Positions 47,120 through 58,560 are shown, counted from the first letter of the stretch. The stretch is DNA of 64,000 nucleotides from Massospora cicadina (GCA_022478985.1 JAKSZP010000147.1:1-64000); one strand, 5' to 3'. Made by a program: numbers and translations. Notes: generated from the sequence alone by a model not told the origin.

Positions 47120-47384
47120 GGTGTAGCTGAGTACCCTGCATCATCTCCCAGTTAAAGATAGATACAGACACTATCTTAATAACTACCTTAGGCTTTTCAG
47201 TAAGGTTAGCCAACAACACAGATATAGCTTTGTTATAAGTTGGATCAAGAATTTTTGGGTAGGCTAGCACCTCCTTGACAGATGGGTTGTTTAGGTCTCG
47301 AATTTCCAGCAGGTATCCAGAAGGGATGAAAACATGGACCCTGGTGTCAGCAATGACTTGGGTCTTTGGAGGTATAGTGGTCAC
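47120..47384 (-). pseudogene. Element F dUTPase-like domain, clearest copy
   Basis: An open frame of 94 codons reads TTIPPKTQVIADTRVHVFIP, SGYLLEIRDLNNPSVKEVLA and YPKILDPTYNKAISVLLANL, followed by TEKPKVVIK. Against trimeric dUTPases this gives the IPPxxxAxVxTxIxxxxPxGYxxxI strand pair, the PRSG loop replaced by DLNN, and motif 3 (GVIDxDYRGxIxVxLxN) as KILDPTYNKAISVLLAN. The catalytic Asp is present, but the RG pair and the PRSG Ser are gone. It sits between protease (47.86 kb) and RT. Confidence 0.7.
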
Positions 47385-47779
47385 CCTAGGAAACAGAATG
47401 ACAAGTCTTCTTGTCCATCAACATAAGAGTGTAGCAATTAGACCTGAGACCCCTTATTTAAATTTGAGCTGATCGATTTAGCCCTCACTCAATAGTAGGC
47501 TGGCACAGGCCTTGACTTCCGTCTTAGAGTTGAAGGAGATTTCAAAGATCAGGGGGACCCAATGCACTAGTGGGTTAAAGAGAACCATCTTGGTTTAAAT
47601 TACTTCTGAGTTGTCATGAAGTATATGAGTTCTAAGAAGTAGGTCATAACTAGGGTTATCTAGTGCAACAGCGCGGGTATTCACAGAAATATTCCCAAGT
47701 CAAATAGGTAGGGAAGAATAGTCCCCTATAGATTAAGTACACTGTGGGCCAAGCGTGCTGTACTCCTTTTAGTGTGGCA

Positions 47780-48011
47780 ATTCCTGAGCGTTCTTGTTGT
47801 GCTTCATCAATTTGGATGATATAACGCTCACAGGTGAGCCACTGTCAACTATGGCGAGAGCCAGAATCTTATGAACACAAACTGCAACTTGTGTAATCAG
47901 AATTTCAGAACTGGAAAGGTAACTTGAGAAAGATGGAAGAATCATTAGAAGAAAAGTAATTAATATCAATTTCTTTATTATCAATGTGCACCAAAAAATT
48001 TTCATGTACAA
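47780..48011 (-). pseudogene. Element F aspartic protease
   Basis: An 80-codon open frame ends with LALAIVDSGSPVSVISSKLM, a retropepsin active-site loop with D-S-G. Downstream frames include NPSYDLLLRTHIL, the later protease segment (YDLLIGTQFM in D). A long hydrophobic run upstream is probably frame noise. Confidence 0.7.
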
Positions 48012-48029
48012 TTGCTTCAGGGTCGTTCA

Positions 48030-50060
48030 AGATTATGGATATTCCTGAGGCGTGTTAGGGATGTCAGCATGGAGCGTCTCGTCCTTCATGCTGATAGCCC
48101 TTATCTCGCCTCTTCATCAATTTTTCTAGAAGGCCTTGGTGCTGTGTCTGAATTATTGCAGTAGGTGCATTGAGGTCGAGTATTCTTCTGGTTTTCAACC
48201 ACATGGACTCAATGGTTGGAGGAACCTGAAGAGGTAGCCTTGGAGCGCAGTTTGACGCAGGGATCTCGTTAATCGCAACCTTGATTTCCTGGATGCAGGT
48301 AAACTGTTCTTTTGTCCAATCATTTGCATTTGAACTAAGGATAGAATCCCAAAATGGAGATGACAGTGGAGATAGTGCCATCAAGGTAACATAATTTGTA
48401 AAAACAATGGTTGCGCTTGGGCGTAAAAAAATGACTGGCGAACTCCATGGGGTTCTCCCCTTTATTCAGGCGGATACACATGTTTGCTTGTTTTTGGTTG
48501 GCCAAAGTTTGATTTCTGATAAATCCTTAGATCAAGGCCATATGGACTTGTTCCCAGGTGTTGCACTGCTTCAAATGAGGAGTTATGATCTCTCAGTCAG
48601 TGCTGTTGAGGCAGAAGAGCACATGTCATGATTCTTGCTGGCTGGTGGCGTATCCATGGAACTTTTGTATGTGTACATGAAAGAGGCGATACTTTACTGA
48701 CCAGGGATGAGCCTTTCCCAAAAATTAAGTTAAAGTTAGTTGCAAGAGGAGTGGATAGTGTCTTAATGCCAGGGATGGGTGCAGGCTTGGGGATCTCGGA
48801 ATCCACTTAGTTGGGAGGACCAGCTGATTCAACCATTTATTAGGTCCTCAAGGCCCTCTTGTATATACTATCCCAATTTTGGTTGATGGAAGAAACGGAA
48901 GCCTTATGCGCGACCTGCTCTTTGAAGGATGAAATATCAGTGTTTGAAGGAGAAGCTGACTCTTGAGTATGGTCAAATGGGGCTCAAACCCTCCTAAAGT
49001 TTGTTTGAGTTGAGAGATGCTTCTATCAGTAAGCTTGGTGAAGGCGCTAAAGTTGTCTATTTAGTCTTTCAAATGCCTCAAAAGAAACCCTAGGGCTGAT
49101 CTAGACCTCATCTACTTGGAGTTTGCATCCCTGAACTATCTCTAAATGTGATCATGTAATGCAGCCAGAGCTGCTAACTCATTTTTTTCCAAGGGTCATT
49201 GGTATCTCTGGGAATAGGTACCTCAAGGCCTGAGAGCCCTCTAGGTCCATAGGGACCTTCAAGTCCTTCGGGTCATTCACATCCTTCAGGGCCTTTAGGC
49301 CACCTAGGGTCTTCAGGTCCTTCACTCCTAGAGGTGTAATCACAAGAGGCCAGCTCCCAATAGTTGTTGCAGGGTCCATACCAAATCATCTTCTTGGTGT
49401 AGACGATGTTTCCAAGCAGCTTTAAGGAGTTAGATATTCTGACGCATCTGGTTCTCAAGGTTCAGAGATCCCAATCTACAGCACCACGATTTGGCCTTGG
49501 GCTTCGTTGATTATTTATCATCTATCACTAATAGCCTTATAGTTGTCACAGTTCTAAAAGGAGGCCATGATGTAAAAATCGACAACAAGGGAATTTAAAG
49601 TTTGGTTGAGCCCCGGTTTTTGGTAGACTACATAATGGTGCAAACTAGCTAACTGGAGGAGGTGATGATTAGCTGGGTGAACAAAGTTTCAAAGGTAGCG
49701 TTCTTTTTCAGGGTGGTTCTCCCATCAGTAGCTGGGCTGAGGTAAGAAGGTCCCATATGGTAGAGGGCACAAAATAAGCGTGGGAATGGCTGGAGTGAGC
49801 AACCATGGAGTAAATGCCATTTATTAACTTTTGTACAATGTCGTTGATAGCACTTGTACTGAAGTTGATACTTATCTCCATCAACTGAGGGCAGTGAGAA
49901 CTGGAACGTGGCTCAAATGCTAGACTCTTAGGCTGCGTGGGTGGCACTTCATTCCATGAGGTACTAATCCTTCAAGTAACATTCTTGATTGATCAACATA
50001 TTGATCTTCATGTCTGCTAGTATTCTCCACTATTTGTGATAGATGTTTTCACTTAGGACA
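48030..50060 (-). pseudogene. gag: Element F Gag region, decayed
   Basis: Open pieces lie at 49708-49947 (INFSTSAINDIVQKLINGIY) and 48064-48384 (TKEQFTCIQEIKVAINEIPA). Both have the helical, charged character of Gag and follow the primer site. A proline/glycine low-complexity stretch encoded around 49200-49330 corresponds to repeated CCTTCAGG-like triplets on the plus strand. No zinc knuckle was identified. Confidence 0.5.
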
Positions 50061-50070
50061 GTTTGGAGCC

Positions 50071-50086
50071 CCTGTAGTGAGCACCA
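50071..50086 (-). other. Primer binding site of element F
   Basis: The minus strand reads TGGTGCTCACTACAGG, two bases after the LTR end, identical to element D's site. Confidence 0.8.
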
Positions 50087-50088
50087 CT

Positions 50089-50556
50089 TCTCTCAGCTAA
50101 AAGATTTCTTGACTGTCGCCAAAGCCTGAAAATGGGCTTAAAGCTGAAAATTTTGCGTTTTAATCAAAAAACGGATAGATGGTGGTAGTATAGACTACTT
50201 TATTGTGTTAGAAAGCATCAATATTTATAAAACGCGTGTGTACATGGTGACTCAGGGATCTTCGTGTCACAAGAGATCAAGATCTTTTATTGCTTTTGAA
50301 TTGACCACCTGTACAGCGCCCTCATTGTACTGTGTCGTCCTCATGACCGCAGCGGTGAAGGAAGCGCCTCAAATGGATTGGGAAGTGATACTAGATTCCT
50401 GAAGGTAATTCCATCAATTTTTATGAATGATGCTTCCTGATTTAATCTTGTTTTAGTGTTTCAGGATAAGGTTCCTTTTACACTGATTTGTGAGTCAATT
50501 GTCAAAACAATTCAGTAGTAGGTATTTCGGCTTGCTTGTCATCTCAAATCCTGACA
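50089..50556 (-). repeat. Element F 5' LTR (468 bp)
   Basis: The minus strand begins TGTCAGGATTTGAGATGAC and ends AGCTGAGAGA. It matches the reassembled 3' LTR at 27780-28232 and 28996-29011. Confidence 0.8.
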
Positions 50557-51300
50557 GCAGTAATTTAGAAGGTCATATTAATGAAAAACTGGATATGAGC
50601 TCCCCAAAAGAGTTATCTCATCCCATATCATCAATAAGAGTAAACTTTCCCCTGATCTTGACTACACTCAACAATATCACTGTCAGTCCAAACAATACCA
50701 AGGTGATAAATGCAAATTCTTCCCTGCCAACTCTAGTAGGCAAACTGATTTTCTCAGCAAGGTTGCCCTGGACAATAGCTAGTAAGATTAAAAATTGTGA
50801 CGTAGTTTATGGAAAATGTGAAGGAGTTGGCAATCTGAAAGGAGGATTTTTATTTCTACTCAATGAATTAAGTTTCCCTTATACTGAATAATAAAAAACA
50901 GCAAGAAATAATACTCTTGCTTGGTTGAGTACCAGATATCTGATTTACCATTATGAAAATACTTTTGGAAGAAACCAAAAAAAATCTCTGAATCACTAGA
51001 TAGTAAAGATGGCATACCATTTTATGCTAACAATAAGGTAAGATTAGACCAAGAAAACAAAGAGTATTTTCTACCAAATTACCCTAATATACCACAAACC
51101 GTTTGCTACATATCAAATATTTCAATGGAGTTAGTAGATTTGAACAAAAAGTTTTACCAGGTATCAGCAAACACTATCCTATGTGCGGCCTATTAAACTA
51201 CTACATGAAAACTTAACTATTAGAGCTATCTTATTCAAGAAACATAAAGAGATTGGGAAAGGTCAATTACAAGGCGATGGACATTATCAACCTCATAAAT
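50557..51300 (+). pseudogene. pol: Element E protease and downstream domain, continued after F
   Basis: The open frame to 50891 reads INEKLDMSSPKELSHP where D has VKAILDTGSPVNIVS, so E's protease loop is D-M-S. Then LVGKLIFSA matches LFGKLLLSA of D. Near 51000 a frame reads GIPFYANNKVRLDQEN, matching GIPFYASEEVVIKTAE at the start of D's dUTPase-like domain, then FLPNYPNIPQTV. Taken with the cut frame at 27779 this shows E was one gene split by F. RT is not found. Confidence 0.6.
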
Positions 51301-52120
51301 AAAAAAACCACAATTATAGCTCCTTATGGCTCATGTCGCTAAATATCCTAACGCAATGTTGTCTGACATGGTCCGCCAGCTAAAGTGGGCGATGGAAGAA
51401 AATTTTCTCAATGCTTCCTAGCATTCTTATATAACTTCCTATGTTGTTAGCTGAGTGTTGTATTAGGATTTTTTTAAATTTATGATAATTCTTTTGTTTG
51501 GTCCATTTGCAAATAATGATGCCTGGCAGCTCCCCTTTTGATTTTGCATCATTAGTACTAAAAAAGGGAAAGGTCAATTACTTCACATAAATAAAATTAA
51601 CAAATTACATTTTATTGGTACTTACCATGATTTTAGCCTACTTTTTTGTTGACTTATATGGGTATCACTTGAATCCACTAAGTTGGTTTTTCAGGCTTAA
51701 CACCACTGAGCAACAGAAAGACAATATGAAGATCGCCGATCCTTGGTAAATAATAACATTATGTAAAATATGGAGCTATTGCCCTAACTGACACTACTTT
51801 ATTATATATAAAAATGCAGACTACCCTACTACGTTCTTCCTTCTTCCACTCTCAAAAACCTTCCCCTTCCATTCTCCCATTCAGATATTAATCTTTAACT
51901 GTCTTGGTCAATTTCAACCTGTCAGCTTAGTAAATTTCTACTCCCTATATTTTTAGGGGTTTCATACCATCATTGAGGCTCTGGTGGAATGCCCCTGATT
52001 TGCTAAATTATTTTTACTTTGATCAATTCGCTTCATATTAACATAATCTTCCGCTCAATCTCAATGCTCACCTTGACTCATAAATACAATCCGCTAAATA
52101 TATGGCTTATCATCAAGTCA
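51301..52120. repeat. Repeat X copy 2 and unassigned DNA
   Basis: The stretch 51570-52000 resembles 1-450 of the window in the plus sense. No coding domain is recognised. It lies next to a minus-strand integrase end and may be the LTR or 3' end of that element. Confidence 0.35.
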
Positions 52121-52149
52121 TATTAATTTCTCAACATTACCTACATTCA

Positions 52150-52370
52150 ATGGGCAATAAACTAATATCGCTTGTATGCTTAGAGGAACTTTGTGTGAAC
52201 TCATTTGATAATCTGACCACTCGCAGGCTCTTTATGGTGTATGCATTGATACCAGTCTTCTCAGTATTTCAAATGGTCCAGTCCAGATTTTTGTGAGCTT
52301 GTTAGTCCTTCCAAATCCATGTTGGTTGTGGAATAAGACATTATCTCCTACAGCGAACTGTGGGAGTCAA
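52150..52370 (-). pseudogene. pol: Integrase C-terminal domain of another Ty3/gypsy element
   Basis: The minus strand reads FAVGDNVLFHNQHGFGRTNK, LTKIWTGPFEILRRL and, frameshifted, NAYTIKSL, the same module as HIGDKLAYFV to LWSGPLKII in B. The rest of the element is absent or beyond recognition. Confidence 0.65.
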
Positions 52371-52399
52371 CTACATCTACTTTAATCAGCCTCCTGATC

Positions 52400-52987
52400 A
52401 CAAATCTCCTTATCTAAGCTGTGTCAGGAAAACAGGAGCGCAGGAGGTCACTGAGGGGAAAGACCCAGGCCAAAGGTGTGACACCAAGGCCAAGTAACCC
52501 AACAAGATGAAGAAACATCCTAAACAGTCAGTATTATGTTTCAATATAAATCTGTGGAGCAAAACACACACTAAACTAGCCACAACCATAAGGGACAAGA
52601 GGCCCTGGGATCTGGGAAGGGTGGCATAAAATATAGGACAAAGAGCTGCAAAATAGGAAGTGGCAGAGCCAGCAGAATATGCGTTGGTGTGGGTGGAGGG
52701 CTCATGTATATCAATAGAGACTAACTAGAGCAGAAAACGGACTCCAGCCAATGAGAACTTCTGAGATGTGTATTTTTGTTGAAACTAGCCAAAAGAAAAT
52801 GTGAGAAACTTGCCCAAAAATTCCTAAACTATACTAAATTGATCGGAGTATCTGAGAAAATAAAGCCTTTCTCAGCTTGGGACTTAATTTAAAGTAGAAA
52901 AAATTATGAAGGTTACAAATGGTTATTGAAAACTGATTAACTACAAATTCTCTGTTCTTCAAGAAATTTTTTTCTACAAAAATTGCC
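52400..52987. other. No feature seen before element D
   Basis: No domain and no shared repeat. The five bases before the LTR are TTGCC, the candidate target duplication of D. Confidence 0.3.
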
Positions 52988-53743
52988 TGTCAGACATTTG
53001 CTCTCCAGTAGTCAAGATAAGAATATTTTGGGACAAATCTGCCAAAAAGGATAAATGTAGGCCAGTTAAAAGTTCTTAAAAAATACTAATATATATTAAA
53101 AACACAAATAACATTTTTATAGGCCAAAAGACACTGGCCAATTCTCAGTGGAACCCCACAAATTGGGGTAACATGATTTCAAATACTTCACTGGCAACTT
53201 ACTTAATCTTAAGCTTTCAGATTACTCTGACCATAAATCAGACCATGTAGTTTCCATCAGATGGTACTTCCCAGCCATGACCAGGTCCATTCAGCACCTA
53301 TGTAGGGACCAACCCCTTTTATAGGCTTTGGGATGGTCCCCCAGGGTGCAATAATTTTCACTAAAGGGGATTGGCTGAAATTTATTAAAGCTTTACCACA
53401 GGTACATATATCCGAAGATAACTACCCATCAGTCATTCAGCCATAGAGAAGCGAGTTTTCAAGCTTTGATAGGCTAAAATCGCATATTAACTAATTTATT
53501 ATTTACTAAGCTATCCAAATGACAAGCCTTGACTTTTTAGATACTATTATCAACTTATTAAATAAAAAATCTCTTTTACTCTCGCGCAATGTACAATAAA
53601 ATACCATAAAGACTAAAACCTTTTAGTATTTATTTATTTTTGTTATTTTTATATATAGTTGGTGAACTAAGCCTCTTACTTATTTTGTTAGATTTGAGTC
53701 AAGAAGCACCAGTGAGCCTTTTTTCCCAGTCATAAATCTAACA
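52988..53743 (+). repeat. Element D 5' LTR (756 bp)
   Basis: It begins TGTCAGACATTTGC and ends AAATCTAACA. The block CCCTTTTATAGGCTTTGG near 53315, conserved as CTTATAGGCTTT in the solo LTR, is a candidate TATA element. Confidence 0.85.
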
Positions 53744-53745
53744 AG

Positions 53746-53761
53746 TGGTGCTCACTACAGG
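53746..53761 (+). other. Primer binding site of element D
   Basis: TGGTGCTCACTACAGG, two bases after the LTR. Confidence 0.8.
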
Positions 53762-53796
53762 ATTACCTGTACACCACACAAAAAACGTTCAAAATT

Positions 53797-54500
53797 ATGG
53801 AGGATGATGGTGAAGGTGATCCTTTTAGCCTTTTCGCTGATCTTAACCCTAAGCTAGCAATTATGTAACATTAGCTAATCAGTGCTTTGACTCGCCTTAA
53901 AAGGCTCTAGCAGCTTTCACTACAATGCCCTGATATAAGAAAATACTCTCTTAAAGACAAGTTCATACCGGTGAGGGCATTATTGCCTCCTTCCTTTATG
54001 TTTATGAATCTGAGATGTAAGGAGCAACTGACCGTCAAAAAATCCAGTACATTATCCTTCTTGAATTGAATTGCTCAATAAAGAATGGTCCCTACCATGG
54101 TCAACCTCAGCATTTGGGAAGAGGTTAAGCATGCGCTGCTTGACGAATCTGGTTCTAAACAAAGTTTGCTGATGCAAAAACAGGCCCTTATGTGCCTTAG
54201 TTTGCAAGAGGGAGAATTAATCACCTCTTTTGTTGAGCGCTGTTATAATAAAGCTCAATCTTTGTTGCTTGCTCAAATGCTTCCTCTCAACAATGCAATT
54301 GCGGATATCTTGGCTGGCTTAGCATCTCATCCCATCTTGGCGATGCATCTCTCTTCTGTAAAGCGCACAATCAAAACTGTACGGGATATCTAGGAGGCTC
54401 TATTAGCGGTTGCATATATCTATGAGCTTGACCATAAACAGGAAATTTTTGAGCCACGCATCTACGCCAACCAACTCAACATCTACTTTGGCTGTTTCCC
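53797..54500 (+). pseudogene. gag: Element D Gag, decayed
   Basis: It starts at ATG 53797 (MEDDGEGDPFSLFADLNPKL), is broken soon after, and is open again at 54085-54393 with FVERCYNKAQSLLLAQMLPL, NNAIADILAGLASHPILAMH and VKRTIKTVRDI. The same segment exists in E at 27013-27216. It is a capsid-type helical region; no zinc knuckle is seen before the K insertion. Confidence 0.7.
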
Positions 54501-54689
54501 TCTGGAAACCTGCTTCTGCGGAGTCGCCATCACAAACTAGTTCTTCTTCTTCTCATATAGATAGTCAGATGGTATGGCAGTGATGGGGCAGTGCTCCCAT
54601 TCATCTTCTGTTCAAAACACTCAGTTGGTGAAAGCAGTCATCACTTTGCCTTTGCCATCATTTTTTTCATAACAGCCATCTTAAGTGGT

Positions 54690-55525
54690 TTTAATGTCAT
54701 GGTTGGATGACTTAAAAGTGAAAACTGATGCAAAGATAAGGCTGGGCGACAGGAGGCCCAGAAGTTGAAACTTCAGGCTCTCCCTGACCTGAAACACACC
54801 TTAGATCAACGCTGGGTGCAAGCCAAGCATGCCCAGGTTGATACTAATGGGGTGCAAAACGCCCAGCCTCTTGTCTCGGCCCAGGCACTGAAACAAACGA
54901 TTTACATTACAAATGAAGACGGTTTGATTCAGTTATTTGGAGAACAAGAGTTTAAATCCCATTCAAGTTATGAAATTTTAAGTTTGGTAAAATATGGTTT
55001 CAATCAATTACTCGAGTGAATGCACTTCTGGTGTATTTTACGAAAATGGATGGAAGCATCTGTTTATTGGAGCGTCAAGGCTTGGGCGCACTTCCACAGA
55101 ACATGAATTTCCCCAGCCCACTTTAAATATGTTTTTTGCGACCAACATTCTTTGTTTGTCGACTTTTTTATATAAAATTACCCGTTATTTACGTTTTACT
55201 TGTGGTTCCTTGGGCTAACTTGGTGGCGGACCTCTTTGGAGAGGACTCCAAATATGTGGGCCACTACCTTTTATTGCAATTTACCAAAATCCCAGGTGCT
55301 CCCTTGGGCCGCCCAGGTCTCCTCCAGATCGAGGCACCCAAGCCCCCTGACGCCAAGTTACACTTGATTATGGTCTCCCCTCTGGGGTCCACTCAAGCTG
55401 TTATGTTCCTAACTTACCTGGTATTATATGTTGCGCTCTACACCCTTGCCTGGGGTACCTTTGGCACAGGCACTGTTCGAGGTGTCTTCTTTCTCTTTCT
55501 CTTAATGGCTAATTCCTAGAAATGT
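54690..55525 (+). repeat. Repeat K copy 2 inside element D
   Basis: It matches 46300-47110. In E the gap between Gag and the acidic region is about 0.2 kb; here it is about 1.5 kb, which supports an insertion. It holds two open pieces, 54765-55019 (LPDLKHTLDQRWVQAKHAQV) and 55136-55519 (GAPLGRPGLLQIEAPKPPDA then a hydrophobic end). Neither is recognised, and reading frames differ between copies. Confidence 0.6.
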
Positions 55526-55939
55526 GGGTTTGCGTCCCACATCACCTTGCTGGGAACGAAAGAGTTACAGACACTCTCTTGACATTCAAAGCCTGCTCTT
55601 AAGCCTAAACCGTTTACTTGGGTGCTAACCACTCCCAGTAACAATGGGTTAGATGACCAGGTTACAAAAGCTAAAAAACCTATTTTCAGAAGCTCACTTC
55701 CACAGATTGACCTAAGGCTGTTGAAGTTAAAGCCTCCCTCTATGGTGCTATCCCCCTCATTTCTCCTTCAGCTAACTCTATTCTGAAACCTGTCTCCATA
55801 TGGCAGCACAAACCCCCTGCATTGAAGCTTGATTCTTGAGATGTGTTAGTTACAACGCCTCCTCCAAAAATTAATAAGGAGGAGGAGAAACCCCAAGACT
55901 TATCTTCCCTAAGGGAAGACCTGAACCTACCCCACATTC

Positions 55940-56600
55940 TATGGGTTCCCTAACCTGCATTGATGACCCCTCTGATGACGAGTCTGAAGGGGTTGATGAA
56001 GATGTTAGTCATTGTGTTTTAGGAGCCCCAGGTGAAGTGGAGGTACCTGATTGATTGAACTCACAGAGAGTGAATTAGGCTAAGATCCCTTGTCAAACTT
56101 ATCTTTGGCAAGTGATAAGGGGTCTCGAGATTATTGACTCTGCCAGTGACACAGACCAGTCATTGCCACATTTCTCCGTTCTACCCAGTGCGTTCATACC
56201 CTGCAGACTATCCAGGAGAAATATCTGAAACTGCCAAACGACTCGCCTTCACTTTCCATCTAAAATAGATCCTCGCTCCTCCCCCTCCTTAGGTGATACT
56301 CTAACTTAAGTGGAGCTTGTCATAAATGGAGTGTAGGTTAAAGCTATCCTTGACACAGGGTCACCGGTGAACATTGTGTCAACCAACTCATTAAGAAAAT
56401 TAAGCTGTCCCCTAACCTCAAATAAACACTTGAGCTTAAACTATGGGTCCAAACAACACCCGTGCCATTGGAGCCTATTCTTCTCTGCCCATTTGTTTGG
56501 GAAGCTTCTCTTGTCAGCCCCAGCAGTGGCTTTGACCAATGATACCTATGATTTACTCATTGGAACCCAGTTTATGCTCGAATATAAAGGTGTTTAATTT
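55940..56600 (+). pseudogene. Element D acidic linker and aspartic protease
   Basis: An acidic run DDPSDDESEGVDEDVSHCVL (55965-56025) is followed, after a break, by AILDTGSPVNIVST with the catalytic D-T-G at 56351-56359, and later YDLLIGTQFMLEY near 56545-56585, the protease flap-to-end segment. It is the only intact D-T-G loop in the window; stops upstream and downstream remain. Confidence 0.75.
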
Positions 56601-56757
56601 GAATCAAAGCTATCTCATGCTTAATTATGAGGTTCCTCTGATTCTGTCTAATGATGAGCTCAGTAAAAAGGATTATGTTTGCACAGTTAAGTATCCCTCC
56701 TCCGCTTTATCACTGCATTAAACCATGGGAGGCATGCATACCAAGCTTTTTCTCCCT

Positions 56758-57030
56758 TAGTGGACACCCTGGAGGGTATCCCTTTCTATGCTTCTGAAGA
56801 GGTGGTCATTAAGACTGCTGAACAAATGTTAGTTGACACGAAGATTACCATGCAATTCCCACACAACTTCCTACTGAATCTCATTAGCATAGGGGGAGTT
56901 AGTCCTTTAGAGCTTTGAGTTTTGCCAGCTGTGTTAGACCCTGCCTATCATCGGCCTATAAACCTTTTTATAGGGAATTTACCAAGAAGGATATGGTGGT
57001 AAAAAACATCAGGAGATCGGAAGAGGCCTG
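56758..57030 (+). pseudogene. Element D dUTPase-like domain
   Basis: The plus frame reads VDTLEGIPFYASEEVVIKTA, EQMLVDTKITMQFPHNFLLN and, after a stop, LPAVLDPAYHRPINLFIGNL. The pattern GIPFYA, then V-D-T-x-I, FP, and AVLDPAYxxxINLxxxN is shared with G and F and corresponds to dUTPase motif 3 with Asp retained. It directly precedes RT. Confidence 0.6.
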
Positions 57031-57159
57031 CTGATACCCATTTAGGACATCATGCAAGTAGACTGTATTGGGTCTATGACAGATATGGACTTATCCGCTG
57101 ACCAATACATATGTTTCTACCTTCTGTTCATATCTCTATGAACGGACACCAGCTGAGCT

Positions 57160-58080
57160 GGATAAAGTTCACTCCTTACTCGAGGCCTACAGCGACATTT
57201 TCTCCACATATGACAATGACTATGGGTGCATGAAGGAGTAATGCATTATATTGACATTGGGGATGCTAAACCCATTCTCTCCAAGCCCTATCACAAATCA
57301 AAAGTTGAGCTACATATGCTGAAAGATCTTAAACAGCTTCTGGATGCCTGATTGCTGGTGCCTTCACAAAGCCCTTTGTCATCCTCGCTTTTTTAATGGG
57401 GAAGAAAAATGTAGGTTATTTGGAAGTGATGGACTACCACAAATTCAACGCCACAAAAAAGGACAGCTACCTGATCCCTTGCATTGATGACGCTCTGGCC
57501 CAACTCTCTGGGTACAAATTCTTTTCATCCATGGACCTGCAAGCGGTTATTGGCAAATGGACCTTTCTCCACAAGACTAGGAGAAATGTGCTCTTATTTG
57601 CTGTGAGGATCTCTTCCAACATACCCAACTACCGCATGGGTTGTGCAACGCACCCGCCACTTTCCTGAGAGCAATGGATCATATCTTGGAGGACCTAAAA
57701 TTAAGCTACATCATCGTTATATTATGGTATCTAAAGTTTCTCCAAGGCTTTTAATGGACATCTTGCACATCTAAAGGAGGTGTTTCAACGCGTGCGGGCA
57801 TCTAATATCAAACTAAAGCCCTTCAAATGTACCTTTTTCCAGAGCCAGTTGGATTACCTTAGATACGCTATCTCACAAGACGGGATACAACTGCTTCAAG
57901 ATAGTCGAAGCAATATCCAAGATGCCTGCGCCTAAAGCCTCTTGTGACATCCAGTTATTTTTGGGCATGATGGGGTATTACCATCATTTTATCCCAAAAT
58001 TTTATCAGCTCTTGAGCCCCTTGTCCGCCTCATGGCTAAGAACACCCCAATCCATTGGAATACTGAACAAAAGGCCGCCT
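57160..58080 (+). pseudogene. pol: Element D reverse transcriptase, decayed
   Basis: SLLEAYSDIFSTYDNDYG near 57175-57230, KQLLDA near 57335, VMDYHKFNATKKDSYLIPCI, DDALAQLSGYKFFSSMDLQA (57425-57540), FQRVRASNIKLKPFKCTFFQ near 57783-57840, then the FLGMMGYYHHFIPKF position near 57955-58000. The YLDD loop is not readable. Confidence 0.8.
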
Positions 58081-58109
58081 TTTAGACACTGAAGGATCTA
58101 TTGCAAAAA

Positions 58110-58560
58110 AGGCAATACTCCGCCACCATGACTACAATTATCTTCCATTTTATTCACAGATGCTTCTGACTACGCTGTTGGAGCTATCTTGGCTCAATTG
58201 GATGAGCATGGAGTTGATTAGCCCTCGTTTTACTTTAGCAAAATGCTTTCAAAAGCTGAGCGTAACTACAGCATATCAGAGAATAAGTTCTTGGCTGTCC
58301 TGATAGCTGTCAAAAACTACTGCCCATTCCTATATGGAATTTCTTTTAAAGAGATCACCAACCACGCCTCACTGAAGTGGTTGCAGAGATGAAGGACCCC
58401 ATGGGGCGGGTTGGCTTGCTGATTTTTGAAGCTCCAACATTACAATATAGCTTTTATTAGAATTGGGCAGGAGCCCGCCACATGAATAAATGATGAGTTA
58501 ACGAAGCTGCCCATTCTTCACTTAGACTATAGTGCAGCGGAGAGGCTACATGAACTCCTC
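58110..58560 (+). pseudogene. pol: Element D RNase H, decayed
   Basis: TDASDYAVGAILAQLDEHGV near 58155-58215, YFSKMLSKAERNYSISENKF near 58230-58290, EITNHASLKWLQR near 58350-58390. These are the standard catalytic Asp and central Glu regions of the retroelement RNase H. Confidence 0.8.

Larger units (their letters stand above)
27780..50556 (-). mobile_element. Ty3/gypsy element F with nested H, G, S, R and K insertions
   Basis: F's 5' LTR (50089-50556) and 3' LTR (27780-28232 plus 28996-29011) are about 465 bp once a nested solo LTR is removed. It has primer site, Gag, protease, dUTPase-like, RT, RNase H, integrase and polypurine tract in order on the minus strand. Flanks TTAGT and GCAGT share only AGT, so the target duplication is decayed. 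Element E continues exactly across it, which is the stronger evidence for the boundaries. Confidence 0.75.
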
